64,000 nt of DNA from Uranotaenia lowii (lineage: Eukaryota > Arthropoda > Insecta > Diptera > Culicidae): assembly GCF_029784155.1 (NCBI RefSeq), contig NC_073693.1, positions 330,340,592 through 330,404,591 of the forward strand. The letters are read 5' to 3'. The notes beneath the pieces are model-generated. The model had not been told where the DNA came from. It saw only the letters and a program-made list of their open reading frames with translations, and ran no database searches. Position numbers and translations under genes: made by a program. Position 1 is the stretch's first letter. The number at the start of each line of letters is the position of its first letter. Positions 13,368-23,437 of this stretch are shown here, in pieces.

Positions 13368-13882
13368 TGGGGTTCAGATGATCGATAGAAAATTCAATCA
13401 CCATTAGTATGCAAAAAAGAGATTTCAAATTACTGTTATGCAGTCCGAAATATCATAATCTAAGTACAAGTTCTTTTCTAATTTTTCCAAAATTCCATAT
13501 TTGGAGCATAACTCAAAAACTGTTCTACTGAGATTTTTTTTAATTTCATTTTCGGATTCAGCGTTCGATTTCACATTGAAAATGATCTTCAGTTTACTCA
13601 GTTCAAAAATGCTGCAAACTATTATCATTAATAAGTTTTTTGAAATTTGATCTTAAATGTGATTTTTTTCAGTTTTTTTTTTTAAGTTTCTCTTGGATTT
13701 ATGAATTATTTCTATTAAATTTTAAAGTGAGTCAATGAAAAAAAAAACTGTTTTTTGTAGAAGAAATATTCATAGTTTTTCCACAGTTACATTTTATGTT
13801 TTTGAAAACTGTTGAATTGAGAAACTATTATTGGCCCGGTCTAATGGATAAATTTCGGTTTTTCAAGATTTTTTTTTCTCTA
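13368..13882 (-). repeat. Interspersed repeat, right member of an inverted pair
   Basis: This is the reverse-complement partner of 10106-10605. It contains the same words in opposite order and sense: GAATGGGGTTCAGA near 13365, ACAGTTACATTTTATG near 13784, and GAAACTATTATTGGCCC near 13820. Its outer end, ATTTCGGTTTTTCAAGATT, pairs with AATCTTGAAACCCGAAAT near 10112. Confidence 0.7.
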
Positions 13883-14103
13883 AAGTTTTGTTTTGTTTAG
13901 CAATTTCTTGTTCAAACGTTGGCAGCTTACTTAAAGCTTGAACCGTAAACAGAAAACCTAGAATGTATCCCATAAATCATACACCTTTGTGTGCCGGTAG
14001 CATTGAAATGTCAACTTTTATTTCTACCCGAAGAAAAAGGGCATGTTCATGTTTCTCTTGAGCACAAGAAATCCCAATTCAAGCAGTTTAATGTTTAAAT
14101 CTT

Positions 14104-14361
14104 TTAATCAACCATTTTAACTAAATTTAAAAAAAATGTAGATGAGCATCGAAGTTTAACCCGTAATCCTAATTTGTCACCAGCATTGTGTACTTCCTTT
14201 CGTGGTGTTACGCTTGAAATGAAGGCGATGCAATTGGCTTCAAACTCAACCCGCCGCAAGCCATAAAGTTTCGATTCCATGGCACAGTTTATTAATTTTT
14301 CAAGATCCGGATCAAGATCTCGCGATACGGATTTCTTGGCACGAAAATCCAATAATCTTTG
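14104..14361 (-). pseudogene. Possible remnant of a pogo/Tigger-like transposase
   Basis: A minus-strand open stretch of about 85 codons has the order: an LLDFRAKKSVS-like segment, DLDPDLEKLI, then YGLRRVEFEANCIAFI, then AGDKLGLRVKLR. The layout recalls the CENP-B-type helix-turn-helix region of pogo/Tigger DDE transposases, where an acidic '...E..L...' helix is followed by a 'YGLT...EVR.LAY' helix and a segment ending near 'LSLR.P..TS'. There is no clear in-frame ATG, and the frame breaks before any catalytic domain. The resemblance is from memory of the family pattern only. It lies downstream of IR gene 1 and is not obviously linked to it. Confidence 0.25.
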
Positions 14362-14575
14362 ACGGGAAACGATGTCTCTTCCTGACTAGATTTCAATCAT
14401 ATGTTATGCTGTGTCGATGTTTTTAAACACGTTATATCGTTATTTTTTTTCTAAACGGGTGCGTGCGATTGCTTCTAAAAGATTGTCCCACCACAAGAAG
14501 TGATCCATCATTGGTAGAATAGATTGCGTTTCGGGTCGCTGGTCTTGCTTAAATGTGGTTTTTGAAGTTAAAACC

Positions 14576-16174
14576 TTAGTTATTCATTTTCTGAGTTTTT
14601 TTAAACCAAAGAATTTCGGAAACAAAAACAATCACACTAGCAAGATTTCCGTACAACAGCAGGAACCAAATCGAAATCAGCTCCCTAAATTTCAGTAAGA
14701 TTTTATCCGCGGTTCGAGCCGGTGTCAACAACCCACCATCTCCGATCCATTCGATCCACTGATTCCAAATCCCAGCCTCGAACATCCGATCGAAAGTTCC
14801 CTTAAAGATCCCGGCCAGCGGGTTTTGTTTGGCGACCGTCACAAATCCCAGATCCATGCCGAGAGGTTCCTCCAGTCCGTACATGTATCGGTCACCCGAT
14901 TCAGGATTCACGTTCGATGCAGCCTTTTCCATGAGCACCATCGTCATACACTCAGCTGACAAAGCACATTTTAAACACAGATCCGGATACCGATATTCTA
15001 CCAAGCGATCGGCCCACTCGGGAAAAGATGCCTTCAATCGCTCATTGGTGTATTTGTTCTGATAGCAAAGTTGGAAATCGGATCGCCTGAACTCTTCGAC
15101 GGTTTTCAGATGCGGTTGATATTCGGATGCAAACATCAGGGCGACTAGTTTGACAAGATAGGATTCAGAGAGCAGGAAAACAACCAGAACCAGAACGGCT
15201 ACAACGGGTCGTTGTGTTCGGGAAAGTCGATGTTCGCTGACAGATCCACCAAAAAACACTATCCACAAAACGTTATGCTGCCAGCTTTCTTGGAAGCGAT
15301 AGTTGATGGAAATGATGACTGTAAAAATAACTGTCAACATTATCCACAATGAAGTCGAGAAGGGATCGAGCAAATAATTGAAGTATCCTCCTACACGACG
15401 TTCCGGTAAAATGAGACAGTAAGATGGGTAGGTGTGAAGAGCCAACGACATAAAATGATTGCTATCAAGTTTAGCATACGCAATCATGGTCACCGATCCT
15501 TCCTTCAAATCAACTTGGTGCGATTCGTAATCATGAAGATAATCCTTCCACACGAATTTCATATTCATTCGATTACAGAACACCTCAACCAGGTTGCAAA
15601 ATGCTCCGATGCATTTACGATAGGGAAAAAGTAACGGATGAATTGAAAATGTTGACCCTTCCGTGACCTGCACCCGATCTTCGTTGAGGTGTGCCTTCAA
15701 TTCTTCAAAGTTCACCTGCTTCAAGGTAACATTCATTGAAAAATCAATTGAAACAGCTGAAGCGATTGTTATCATTTGTGACAGGATAAGGGCCGACCGC
15801 GATATTTGAAGGTGTCCAACAACGGCACGATACCTTTCCAAGGCATCTTCCGTTGAACCAAGGAAAAGGAATTTGGCTTCAGAATTCCAGCAACATCCTT
15901 CCAATAGAAGCCTTTTCAAAAGAATCTCGGTATTCCAAGCCATCAAGATTACGAAAAGGGTGCAGCCTCGTCTTTGAAGATCGACATCTTCAGAGTTGAT
16001 GATATAATGGGTAAATGGGGAAAGTTGCTCCCATCTTTCGGAATCCAGTCCTGAAGAATTCGACGAAAGGATATAAATTTCGTCGGATAATATTGAATCC
16101 AATAGCTGGTTCATCGGAAGTGACATTGATGGAGAAAAACCGAAAAGCCAAATAGCCACAAAGGTTAGAATCAT
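14576..16174 (-). CDS. Divergent ionotropic receptor (IR), gene 1
   Basis: This intact single-exon frame of 532 residues is related to insect ionotropic receptors, ligand-gated cation channels of chemosensory neurons. Residues 1-19 form a hydrophobic signal peptide, followed by an extracellular N-terminal region and a divided ligand-binding domain. The S1 half ends in HTYPSYCLILPERRVGGYF. The first membrane segment is at about 274-293. The pore loop (VLWIVFFGGSVSEH) is near 302-315. The second membrane segment at about 322-348 ends in SESYLVKLVALMF, at the position of the SYTANLAAF motif of glutamate receptors. The S2 half follows (PHLKTVEEF through FDRMFEAGIW), with a third membrane segment near 501-523 and a short cytoplasmic tail. 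Canonical glutamate-binding residues are not evident, as is usual for divergent IRs. A Cys pair (C188, C193) is shared with gene 3. The ATG is chosen because it sits directly before the signal peptide. It could belong to an Ir7-like gustatory clade, but placement needs a tree. Confidence 0.9.
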   Translation of the reverse strand: MILTFVAIWLFGFSPSMSLPMNQLLDSILSDEIYILSSNSSGLDSERWEQLSPFTHYIINSEDVDLQRRGCTLFVILMAWNTEILLKRLLLEGCCWNSEAKFLFLGSTEDALERYRAVVGHLQISRSALILSQMITIASAVSIDFSMNVTLKQVNFEELKAHLNEDRVQVTEGSTFSIHPLLFPYRKCIGAFCNLVEVFCNRMNMKFVWKDYLHDYESHQVDLKEGSVTMIAYAKLDSNHFMSLALHTYPSYCLILPERRVGGYFNYLLDPFSTSLWIMLTVIFTVIISINYRFQESWQHNVLWIVFFGGSVSEHRLSRTQRPVVAVLVLVVFLLSESYLVKLVALMFASEYQPHLKTVEEFRRSDFQLCYQNKYTNERLKASFPEWADRLVEYRYPDLCLKCALSAECMTMVLMEKAASNVNPESGDRYMYGLEEPLGMDLGFVTVAKQNPLAGIFKGTFDRMFEAGIWNQWIEWIGDGGLLTPARTADKILLKFRELISIWFLLLYGNLASVIVFVSEILWFKKTQKMNN

Positions 16175-16294
16175 GCCGAATGGTGGTTTATGTTCAGCTT
16201 GTATTTCACAGACCGATGTAATTGCTTATCCTTTGAAGTCTCAGTAAAGACAACCTGACTAACCATTTTAACATTATAGGAATACATTAAGAAT

Positions 16295-16390
16295 CATAAG
16301 GTGCATTAGCAGCGAAATGTGTCATTAATACGCATTTTATTGGACAATTAACAGTGGCTAAAGCGTTTAATATAGTACATCGAAAGCTTT
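16295..16390 (-). promoter_or_regulatory. Upstream block shared with IR gene 2
   Basis: About 130-215 bases upstream of the IR gene 1 start lies a block, written on the + strand as ATTAGCAGCGAAATGTGTCA at 16305 and then CAATTAACAGTG near 16345 and GAAAGCTT near 16382. The same order appears upstream of IR gene 2 (28660-28755): ATTAGCAGGGAAATGTATCA, CAATCAGCAGTG and GGAAGCTT. Conservation of non-coding sequence between paralogues suggests a retained promoter or enhancer piece, though it could simply be duplicated DNA not yet diverged. Confidence 0.45.
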
Positions 16391-16549
16391 GCTTTTAAAA
16401 TTGAAATAAAAGTATCGATACTTTGACTTTGAAGGTAATCGAGAATCGAATCGAGGCTTCTGATCATTGGAAAACTGTTGTTTTTGATTGAGACTTCTGA
16501 TCGATCTCGCTTGAGGACAATTTGGCGGATTCATCCCCTTAGGTTCTGG

Positions 16550-16945
16550 TCATTGTTGGATTTGTACCAAAGCATCGTGTCTTTTGAGTTGAGCGTAAGC
16601 ACGCATGACTTTCCGGTCCAAAGTTTTGTCCACCGAACATGGTATCCGTACAGATTTTTTTATCCGCGAAGCTCCATAATTTCGAATTGAATTTTGGACC
16701 GCTCCAATGCATACTTCTTCCATTTTCGCCAACTGACTCGATGAAATGTTGGGGATAGTTCCGAGGAAATGCTTCTCATTTTCATGAAAATTATGAAAAC
16801 TGGATTTTTAAATGAAACTGCAAACAACAACACCCAGCAGAAATCAGCTGTCTGAACGTCATCCGGAATGACATCGAGCTTAAAGTATCAAAATCGAGCT
16901 TAAACATAATAGGCCACCCTATTCACTAGAATATTTTCTTAATCC
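16550..16945 (-). pseudogene. Fragment of a Tc1/mariner-like element with transposase N-terminus
   Basis: The minus-strand translation includes GTIPNISSSQLAKM, then AVQNSIRNYGASRIKK, the layout of the N-terminal helix-turn-helix of Tc1-type transposases. It then stops (TGA at 16550-16552), and no catalytic domain follows. Upstream of the coding part, the sequence matches the element at 63685-64000 over more than 150 bases. Shared landmarks include AGCTGATTTCTGCTG, TTGTTTGCAGTT, and an ATGAGAA(G/A)CATTT start. The frame shifts after the ATG relative to the helix-turn-helix part, so the copy is dead. Neither terminus was identified. Confidence 0.55.
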
Positions 16946-17028
16946 ATGTGTTAAACGATGAATCTTCTTCAATTTCCGCATTTTTGTATAAATCGTCCGA
17001 TCGTGCTTAGTAGATGGGCACAAATCAG

Positions 17029-17200
17029 CCGACTTTTGGAAATCTTACACGTTGCACTCAAGTCATAATTTAGGCTTCAAGAGAAACCATTTTCAAAAAA
17101 AAAAAAAAATCGGCAATGGGACCTAAGTTTTTCATTTTCCTCCTGATTATTAAAATGATTAAAATGTTAGTGTGCAACGTGTAAGATTTTCAAAAGTCGG
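17029..17200. mobile_element. Short MITE with ~30-bp inverted ends
   Basis: The left end CCGACTTTTGGAAATCTTAC and the right end (complement CCGACTTTTGAAAATCTTAC) are inverted repeats that continue through ACGTTGCAC. The 172-bp body contains a long A run and no coding sequence. No target duplication is apparent, so the superfamily is unknown. Confidence 0.65.
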
Positions 17201-17299
17201 TGAGACCTCCTGTCAGCTAGAAATGTTAGAGTAAACAAAAACGTTTGCAAAAAATCTAAGCAGAATATAACATCTAATGCTTGAATAGTTATCAAATAA

Positions 17300-18338
17300 T
17301 TTCAACTTTTTTTTTTCAATTCTAATCATTAATGTTTTTATTTATATCCATTATTTTTTATTCCTTTTTTTATTTCTATATAGTTTTTTATTTAAATTTT
17401 TTATTTTTCTATTTTACTTTTTTCAATTTTATTTCCTTTTTTAAATTTTATTTTCTTTTTTTTTCTTATTTTATTTTCTTTTTTTTTCTATATTCATTTT
17501 TATTTTCTTCATTTTTATTATTTATAGTTTTTTTTTCAAATTTATTTTCTTTTTTTGTAATGTCTTTTATAATTTTTTTTATAATTTTTTTTTAAATTTT
17601 TTTCCTTTTTAAATTTTTTAACCTTTTTTTTTGTTTTTTTTTCTGTTTCTTTTTATTTTTTTAACCTTTTTTTATTTTTCTTAATTATTTTCTTTTTTTT
17701 CTTTTTAATTCTTTTACTCTTTATTTTACACTTGAGATTTTTTTCTTAAGTTTTTTAGTTTTTATTACTTTTTTCTATTTTTAATTTTTTTTCAATTTAA
17801 ATTTTTTTGAAATTAATTTTTTGATTGTGTAATGTATTTTATTATTTTTTCTTTATTTTTTTTAAATTTCTTATTTTTTAAGGTTTTTTTATTTTTTAAC
17901 CTTTTTTTATTTTTTAACCTTTTTTTATTTTTTAACATTTTATTATTTTTTGTCCTTTTTTGTTTATTTTTTTAACCTTTTTTTGTTTAACTGACTTTAT
18001 CTCCTAAAAACCATCGGTATGAGCCGTTTCAAATTAACGAATTATAAAAAAAACCTTTTTTTGCTTTTTCTTATTTTTTTTATATTTTTTTCTTTTTATT
18101 CTTGTTTCCTTTTTTTTTAAATTTTTTTTAAATATTTTTTTTTAAATTTTTTCTGATTTTTTTTATTGTTTTGAAATTTTTATCCTTTTTTTTAAATTTT
18201 TTTCACCTTTCTTTTCTTAAATTTTTTTAATTTTTTTCCATTTGTTAACTTTTTTTAAATTTTTTATTATGTTCATTTGTTTACTTTTTTTAAATTTTCT
18301 AATCTTTATTTTTTTAAATATCATTTTAAATTTTTATA
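17300..18338. repeat. T-rich low-complexity island
   Basis: T-rich on the + strand, with words such as TTTTTATTTTTTAACC repeated around 17880-17990 as a short tandem array (AACCTTTTTTTATTTTTT). Open frames are Phe/Ile/Tyr strings caused by composition. It is separated from the next T-rich island only by the inserted element at 18341-18901. Confidence 0.75.
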
Positions 18339-18340
18339 TA

Positions 18341-18901
18341 CAGGCCCCGTTCGTTTTTGGCAACATTCGATTTTGGCAACATCCGATTTTGGCACATGTG
18401 CCAAAATCGAACGGTTTTTAGAAGCGACATTACTTTTTAGTTTTCTCTATAACAGGACCAATATTATTTGGACAAACACCAAAAATACGTTTCAACGTTC
18501 AGAAATAGTGAAAGAATACAACAACAAAAAACTCAAAAAAATTTATAAAGTACTCAAAAATTACAAAAAGATGAAAAATTTTAAAAAATCAAAAACCAAT
18601 ACAAACAAGAGACCAAAAATGACAAAATAAACTTAAAAATGATGAAGAATGACAAAAACAGCAAATATGACAAAAAAACAAAGATTATAAACAAAACAAA
18701 AATAGTGCAAAATGCATCAAAAAACATGAGAAAAAAACTAAAACAATTCTAAAAATGGTCGCAAATTGACTTAAAATAACGTACATGAGTACAAAAAGAG
18801 TTATTTTATAGAAATAGGAGAAAAAAATTTCAGATAAAAAACCGATTCGATTTTGGCAACACAAGATGTCCGAGCATGTTGCCAAAAACGAACGGGGTCT
18901 G
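18341..18901. mobile_element. TA-flanked MITE (Tc1/mariner-like) inside a T-rich island
   Basis: The body begins CAGGCCCCGTTCGTTTTTGG and ends with the complement of CAGACCCCGTTCGTTTTTGG. The inverted repeat continues through CAACAT. A TA dinucleotide lies on both sides (18339-18340 and 18902-18903), as expected for Tc1/mariner-type insertion. Subterminal copies of CGATTTTGGCAAC occur at both ends. The A-rich interior has no transposase, but it contains several AATGACAAAA words (near 18616-18673) that resemble the large satellite at 36909. Confidence 0.75.
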
Positions 18902-18903
18902 TA

Positions 18904-20066
18904 TTTTTTTATTTTTGAATATTTTGTTTATTTTTTTCTGTTTTTATGGTTTTAGTTATTTTTTACTATTTTTTTTTTTAATTTTTTCTCCATTTTAAAT
19001 TTTTTTTCATTGTTTTATAACTACATCATAATTGAATTCTTTTTTTCAATTTTTTTTAATGGAATTCATTTTTATAACTATTTTTCATTTGTAAATCTTT
19101 TTTTCCATTTTTTTTTCAATTTTTTTTTCTTTTTTTTTCATTTTTTAATTTTTTTTTCTTTTACATTTATTTTTTTTTATTTTATTCCAATTTTTAACTT
19201 ATTTTCTTTAAATTTGGTTTAATTTTATATTTTTTAGTTTATATCATGTTATTAATATTTTTGCCATTTATTTGTTTTTTTAAATTTATTTAAAATTATT
19301 TTTTTATTTTATTTTTTTTTTAACTTTTACTCGTTTTTTCTAACTTTTTTATATTTTTTTTAATTTTCTCGATTCTGTTTAATTTTTTAATCTTTTTCAT
19401 TTTTTTTCCTTTTTTTAATTTTTTTTAAATTTTTTTTTATTTGTTTCCGATTTTTTTTTTATTTTGTTTCATTTTTTTTTCATTTTTTTTCTCATTTTTT
19501 TATTATTTTTTTATTTTTTTTCATTTTTTTTATTTTTTTATATTTATTCATTTTTTAATTTTTTTAAATTTTTTTTTCATTTTTTTTTATTTTTTTTTTA
19601 TTTTTTTTTTTATTTTTTTTTATTTTTTTTTTTAATTTTTTTCATTTTATTTTATTTTAATTTTATTTTTTTATTTTTTCATTTTTTCATTTTTTACATT
19701 TTTTCATTTTTTTTCATTTCTTTATTATTTTTTCCATTTTTTTTTATTTTTTTTTATTTTTTTTTTTATTTTTTTTTATTTTTTTCATTTTTTTATTTTT
19801 TTTTTCATTTTTTTATTTTTTTTTTTCATTTTTTTATTTTTTTTTTCATTTTTTTATTTTTTTTTTCATTTTTTTATTCTTTTTCATTCTATTTTTTTTT
19901 TCATTTTTTTTATTTTTCTTCATTTTTTTCATTTTTTTTTTTTTTTTTTTTCATTTTTTTAATTTTTTTAATTTTTTTAATTTTTTTTCATTTTTTTTAA
20001 ATTTTTTATTTTTTTTTTCATTTTTATATATTTTTTGAATTTTTATATTTTTTTTCATTTTTATAT
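18904..20066. repeat. T-rich low-complexity island with TTTTTTCA repeats
   Basis: Runs of T separated by single C, A or CA. Around 19790-19880 there is a short tandem array with a period of about 20 bases (TTTTCATTTTTTTATTTTTT). No gene is supported. The RTE-like element inserted at its right edge, and the T-rich sequence resumes beyond that element at 23438. Confidence 0.8.
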
Positions 20067-23000
20067 GTTTATTATTTTATTTACATAGTATTCCGTCTTA
20101 CGACATAACTTGACGAACATAATTCCTAAAATTCACTCGGTTCATAGCAACCGTTCTCCAATTTCTCGGGCACCCCACGTTCGCCAGATCACGCTCCACT
20201 TGGTCTAACCACCTCGCTCGTTGCGCCCCCGCTCGTCTTGTTCCTACCGGATTCGTAGCGAACACCTGTTTTGCAGGACAGTCGTCCGGCATTCTCGCAA
20301 CATGTCCCGCCCAGCGTATCCGGCCAGCCTTCACCACCTTCGGGATACTGGGTTCGCCGTAGAGGCGCGCGAGCTCGTGGTTCATCCTTCGCCTCCACAC
20401 TCCGTTCTCCTGTACGCCGCCAAAGATGGTTCTTAACACTCGTCGCTCGAATACTCCGAGTGTACGCAGGTCCTCCTCGAGCAATATCCATGTCTCGTGC
20501 CCGTAGAGAACAACCGGTCTAATGAGCGTCATATACAGGTTACACTTCGTGCGAGGGCTAAGTCTTCTCGACCGCAGTTGCTTGTGGAGTCCATAGTAGG
20601 CACGACTTCCGCTGATAATTCGCCTCCGGATCTCACGGCTGGTGTCATTGTCTGCGGTCACCAGTGAGCCGAGATAGACAAAGTCTTCGACTATCTCCAG
20701 CTCGTCGCCGTCGATCGTGACCTTGTTATTACTGGACAAGCGGGTTCGGTCGGTCTCGGATCCGCAGGCCAGCATGTACTTCGTCTTGGACGTATTAATC
20801 ATCAACCCAATCCTTCCTGCTTCGCGTTTCAGTTTGCGGTAGATCTCCTCCACCGCCGCAGATGATCTGCCGACTATATCAATGTCATCGGCAAAGCAGA
20901 TAAGTTGACTGGATCTGTTGAAAATCGTGCTCCGCATTTCGCCCACTGCTCGTCGAATAACACCTTCTAGCGCCACGTTGAACATCATGCAGGATAGACC
21001 ATCACCTTGTCGAAGCCCCCTGCGCGATTCGAATGAACTCGACAATTCACCCGAAATCCGCACACAGCACTGCGTTCCATCCATCGTCGCCTTGATCAGT
21101 CTGATTAGCTTCCCGGAAAAGCCGTTCTCGTCCATGATTTTCCATAGCTCGTTACGGTCGATCGTGTCGTATGCGGCTTTGAAGTCGATGAATAGATGAT
21201 GCGTAGGGACTTGGTGTTCACGGCATTTTTGGAGGATTTGCCGCAATGTGAATATCTGGTCCGTCGTAGACCGTCCCTCCATGAAGCCGGCCTGATGACT
21301 TCCCACGAATCTGTTTGCTTGTGGCGTTAGGCGGCGGAGTAGGATTCGGGACAACACTTTGTAGGCGGCATTGAGGACAGTGATCGCTCGGTAGTTCTCA
21401 CAGTCCAATTTGTCGCCCTTCTTGTAGATGGGGCATATTACCCCCTCCTTCCACTCCTCCGGTAGCTGTTCTATGTCCCAGATCCGGATTATCAACCGAT
21501 GTAGGCAATCGGCCAACCTGTCCGGGCCCATTTTGATGAGTTCAGCTGCGATGCCATCCTTCCCAGCCGACTTGTTTCTATTCAGCTGGCGAATGGCTTC
21601 CTTAACTTCACTCATCGTTGGGAGTGGCTCCTCTTCGTCGTTGGCTACGCCGGCGATGTACCTTCCCCCACCGTCTTGATCTCCTGCATGTGCGCCGTTC
21701 AGGTGTTCATGGAAGTGCTGCTTCCACCTTTTGATCACCTCACGATTGTCCGTCAGGATACCCCCGTCCTTATCCCGGCACATTTCGGCTTGCGGCACGA
21801 AGCCTTTGCGGGATGCGTTGAGTTTCTGATAGAACTTTCGTGTTTCTTGGGAACGATGCAGCTGCTCCAGCTCCTCGAGCTCCTCCTCCTCCAGGAGGCG
21901 CTTTTTCTCCTGGAAAAGTCGGACTCGCTGCCTCTTCCGCTGTCGGTGATTTTCCACATTTCGACGGGTGCCTCTCTGCACTACTGCCGCCCGCGCGGCA
22001 TTCTCTTCGTCCATCACCCTCCTACACTCCTCGTCGAACCAGTCGTTCCGTCGAGATCGCTCCACATAACCGATGACGTTCTCCGCCGCACTGTTGATGG
22101 CTGTTTTGATGGTATCCCAACAGTCCTCGAGAGGGGCTTCGTCAAGCTCGCCCTCTGCCGGCAGCGCTGCTTCGACCGATTGCGCGTAGTCTGCCGCGAC
22201 CTCAGGTTGCTTCAGTCGCGCGATGTTTAACCGAGGCGGGCGCCGGTTTCGCTTGTTGTTCACTACGGAGAGTTTTGGGCGCATCTTCACCATCACCAGA
22301 TAATGGTCCGACTCGATGTTGGCGCCCCGACAGGATCTGACGTCGATGATGTCCGAAAAGTGCCGGCTGTCGATCAAAACGTGGTCGATCTGTGATTGTG
22401 TTTGGTACGGTGATCTCCAGGTGTACTTGTGTGGGAGGCGGTGCTGAAAAAAGGTACTACGTACGGCCATTCGTTTGGAGGCGGCGAAGTCAATAAGTCT
22501 GAGGCCGTTTTCGTTGGTCAGCTGGTGCGCGCTGAACCTTCCAATTGTCGGTTTAAATTCCTCCTCCTGGCCGACCTGAGCATTGAAATCCCCGATGACG
22601 ATCTTGATATCATGTTTTGGGCAACGGTCGTATTCACGCTCCAGCTGCGCGTAGAATTCGTCTTTGTCGTCACCGGTACTTCCGAGGTGAGGGCTGTGCA
22701 CGTTGATGATGCTGATGTTGAAGAACCGGCCCTTGATTCTCAACCGGCACATTCGTGAGTTGATCGGCCACCACCCGATCACGCGCTTTTGCATCTTTCC
22801 CATCACTATAAAAGCTGTTCCAAGCTCGTGTGTTTTGCCGCAGCTCTGGTAGATGGCACGACCATCTGGATACGTTCGTACCGTGGAGCCCTTCCAGCAT
22901 ACCTCCTGCAGCGCTACGATGTCGAATTTGCGGCTCTTCAATTCGTTGGAGAGCACGTGGGTACTGCCCACAAAATTTAGAGATCGGCAGTTCCATGTTC

Positions 23001-23437
23001 CAAGTTTCCAATCGCTAGTCCCTTTTCGTCGCGTGGGTCTTTGCCGATTTCCATCCGAAATTTGTTGTTCGTTATTCGTTGCTTATGTTTTTTTTAGTAG
23101 TCACAGGCTCGCAAGGCCCGCAGCTAACCCCACTATCTCGCAGGAGGACCGTCGTGATGTTGCTGTTTTGGGTCCCGAACACCACCAGGACGTTGTTGCA
23201 CTCCGCACGCCGCCCCTAACATGGAGAACAGACGCGTACGAAGCCCCCTAACTCATTCTGCATGCGACCAAAGCATCCACCGGGGTCGGGTACCCGATCT
23301 CCGCTAAGGTTGCTCGCACCCCAGCTAGTACCACGGGGAGGTAGAGAATCGGAGTTGCAGACAAGAGGTGATATGACCACTACCCGAGGGTTGGGTGTAT
23401 GGGGTCTCGAGTTGCACATTGTCTACTTCACTAGCCA
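20067..23437 (-). mobile_element. Near-complete RTE-like non-LTR retrotransposon
   Basis: A ~3.4-kb element on the minus strand: a GC-richer ~350-base leader (23083-23437), a single endonuclease/reverse-transcriptase frame, and a 3' tail of only about 30 bases ending in an AT-rich stretch. Short 3' tails and one EN-RT polyprotein fit the RTE clade. An 11-bp flanking repeat CATTTTTATAT (20056-20066 and 23438-23448) may be the target duplication, although it lies in low-complexity T-rich DNA. The much higher GC content of the element against its surroundings makes the borders obvious. A truncated, almost identical copy lies at 43198-44333. Confidence 0.8.
20098..23082 (-). CDS. Endonuclease/reverse transcriptase of the RTE-like element
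   Basis: An open frame of 994 codons that nicks target DNA and reverse-transcribes the element RNA. Counting residues from the GTG at 22971 as 1: the APE-type endonuclease has LQEVCW at about 21-26, GDFNAQVG at 127, YTWRSP at 183, QIDHVLID at 194 and SDHY at 221. A charged, glutamate-rich linker follows near 350-372. The reverse transcriptase has LFIDFKAAYDTID (about 593), RRGLRQGDGLS (650) and the catalytic FADD (693-696). The C-terminus carries RIRWAGHVARMP. All key motifs are intact. The endonuclease clearly begins upstream of 22971, because the WKLGTWNCRSLN motif at about 23000 is in frame. There is no ATG between the TAA at 23083-23085 and that motif, so initiation is non-AUG, relies on re-initiation, or the ATG has been lost. 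Confidence 0.85.
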   Translation of the reverse strand, partial: ATNNEQQISDGNRQRPTRRKGTSDWKLGTWNCRSLNFVGSTHVLSNELKSRKFDIVALQEVCWKGSTVRTYPDGRAIYQSCGKTHELGTAFIVMGKMQKRVIGWWPINSRMCRLRIKGRFFNISIINVHSPHLGSTGDDKDEFYAQLEREYDRCPKHDIKIVIGDFNAQVGQEEEFKPTIGRFSAHQLTNENGLRLIDFAASKRMAVRSTFFQHRLPHKYTWRSPYQTQSQIDHVLIDSRHFSDIIDVRSCRGANIESDHYLVMVKMRPKLSVVNNKRNRRPPRLNIARLKQPEVAADYAQSVEAALPAEGELDEAPLEDCWDTIKTAINSAAENVIGYVERSRRNDWFDEECRRVMDEENAARAAVVQRGTRRNVENHRQRKRQRVRLFQEKKRLLEEEELEELEQLHRSQETRKFYQKLNASRKGFVPQAEMCRDKDGGILTDNREVIKRWKQHFHEHLNGAHAGDQDGGGRYIAGVANDEEEPLPTMSEVKEAIRQLNRNKSAGKDGIAAELIKMGPDRLADCLHRLIIRIWDIEQLPEEWKEGVICPIYKKGDKLDCENYRAITVLNAAYKVLSRILLRRLTPQANRFVGSHQAGFMEGRSTTDQIFTLRQILQKCREHQVPTHHLFIDFKAAYDTIDRNELWKIMDENGFSGKLIRLIKATMDGTQCCVRISGELSSSFESRRGLRQGDGLSCMMFNVALEGVIRRAVGEMRSTIFNRSSQLICFADDIDIVGRSSAAVEEIYRKLKREAGRIGLMINTSKTKYMLACGSETDRTRLSSNNKVTIDGDELEIVEDFVYLGSLVTADNDTSREIRRRIISGSRAYYGLHKQLRSRRLSPRTKCNLYMTLIRPVVLYGHETWILLEEDLRTLGVFERRVLRTIFGGVQENGVWRRRMNHELARLYGEPSIPKVVKAGRIRWAGHVARMPDDCPAKQVFATNPVGTRRAGAQRARWLDQVERDLANVGCPRNWRTVAMNRVNFRNYVRQVMS

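Noticed and set aside
19441..20000. Phenylalanine-rich open frames that look like membrane proteins
   Set aside because: They are translations of poly-T low-complexity DNA; the same holds for 6711-6896, 8787-9444, 17332-17595, 23782-24021 and 31820-32044.
21428..22758. Plus-strand open frames opposite the RTE-like polyprotein
   Set aside because: They are antisense by-products of a GC-rich coding region whose minus-strand frame has intact EN and RT motifs.
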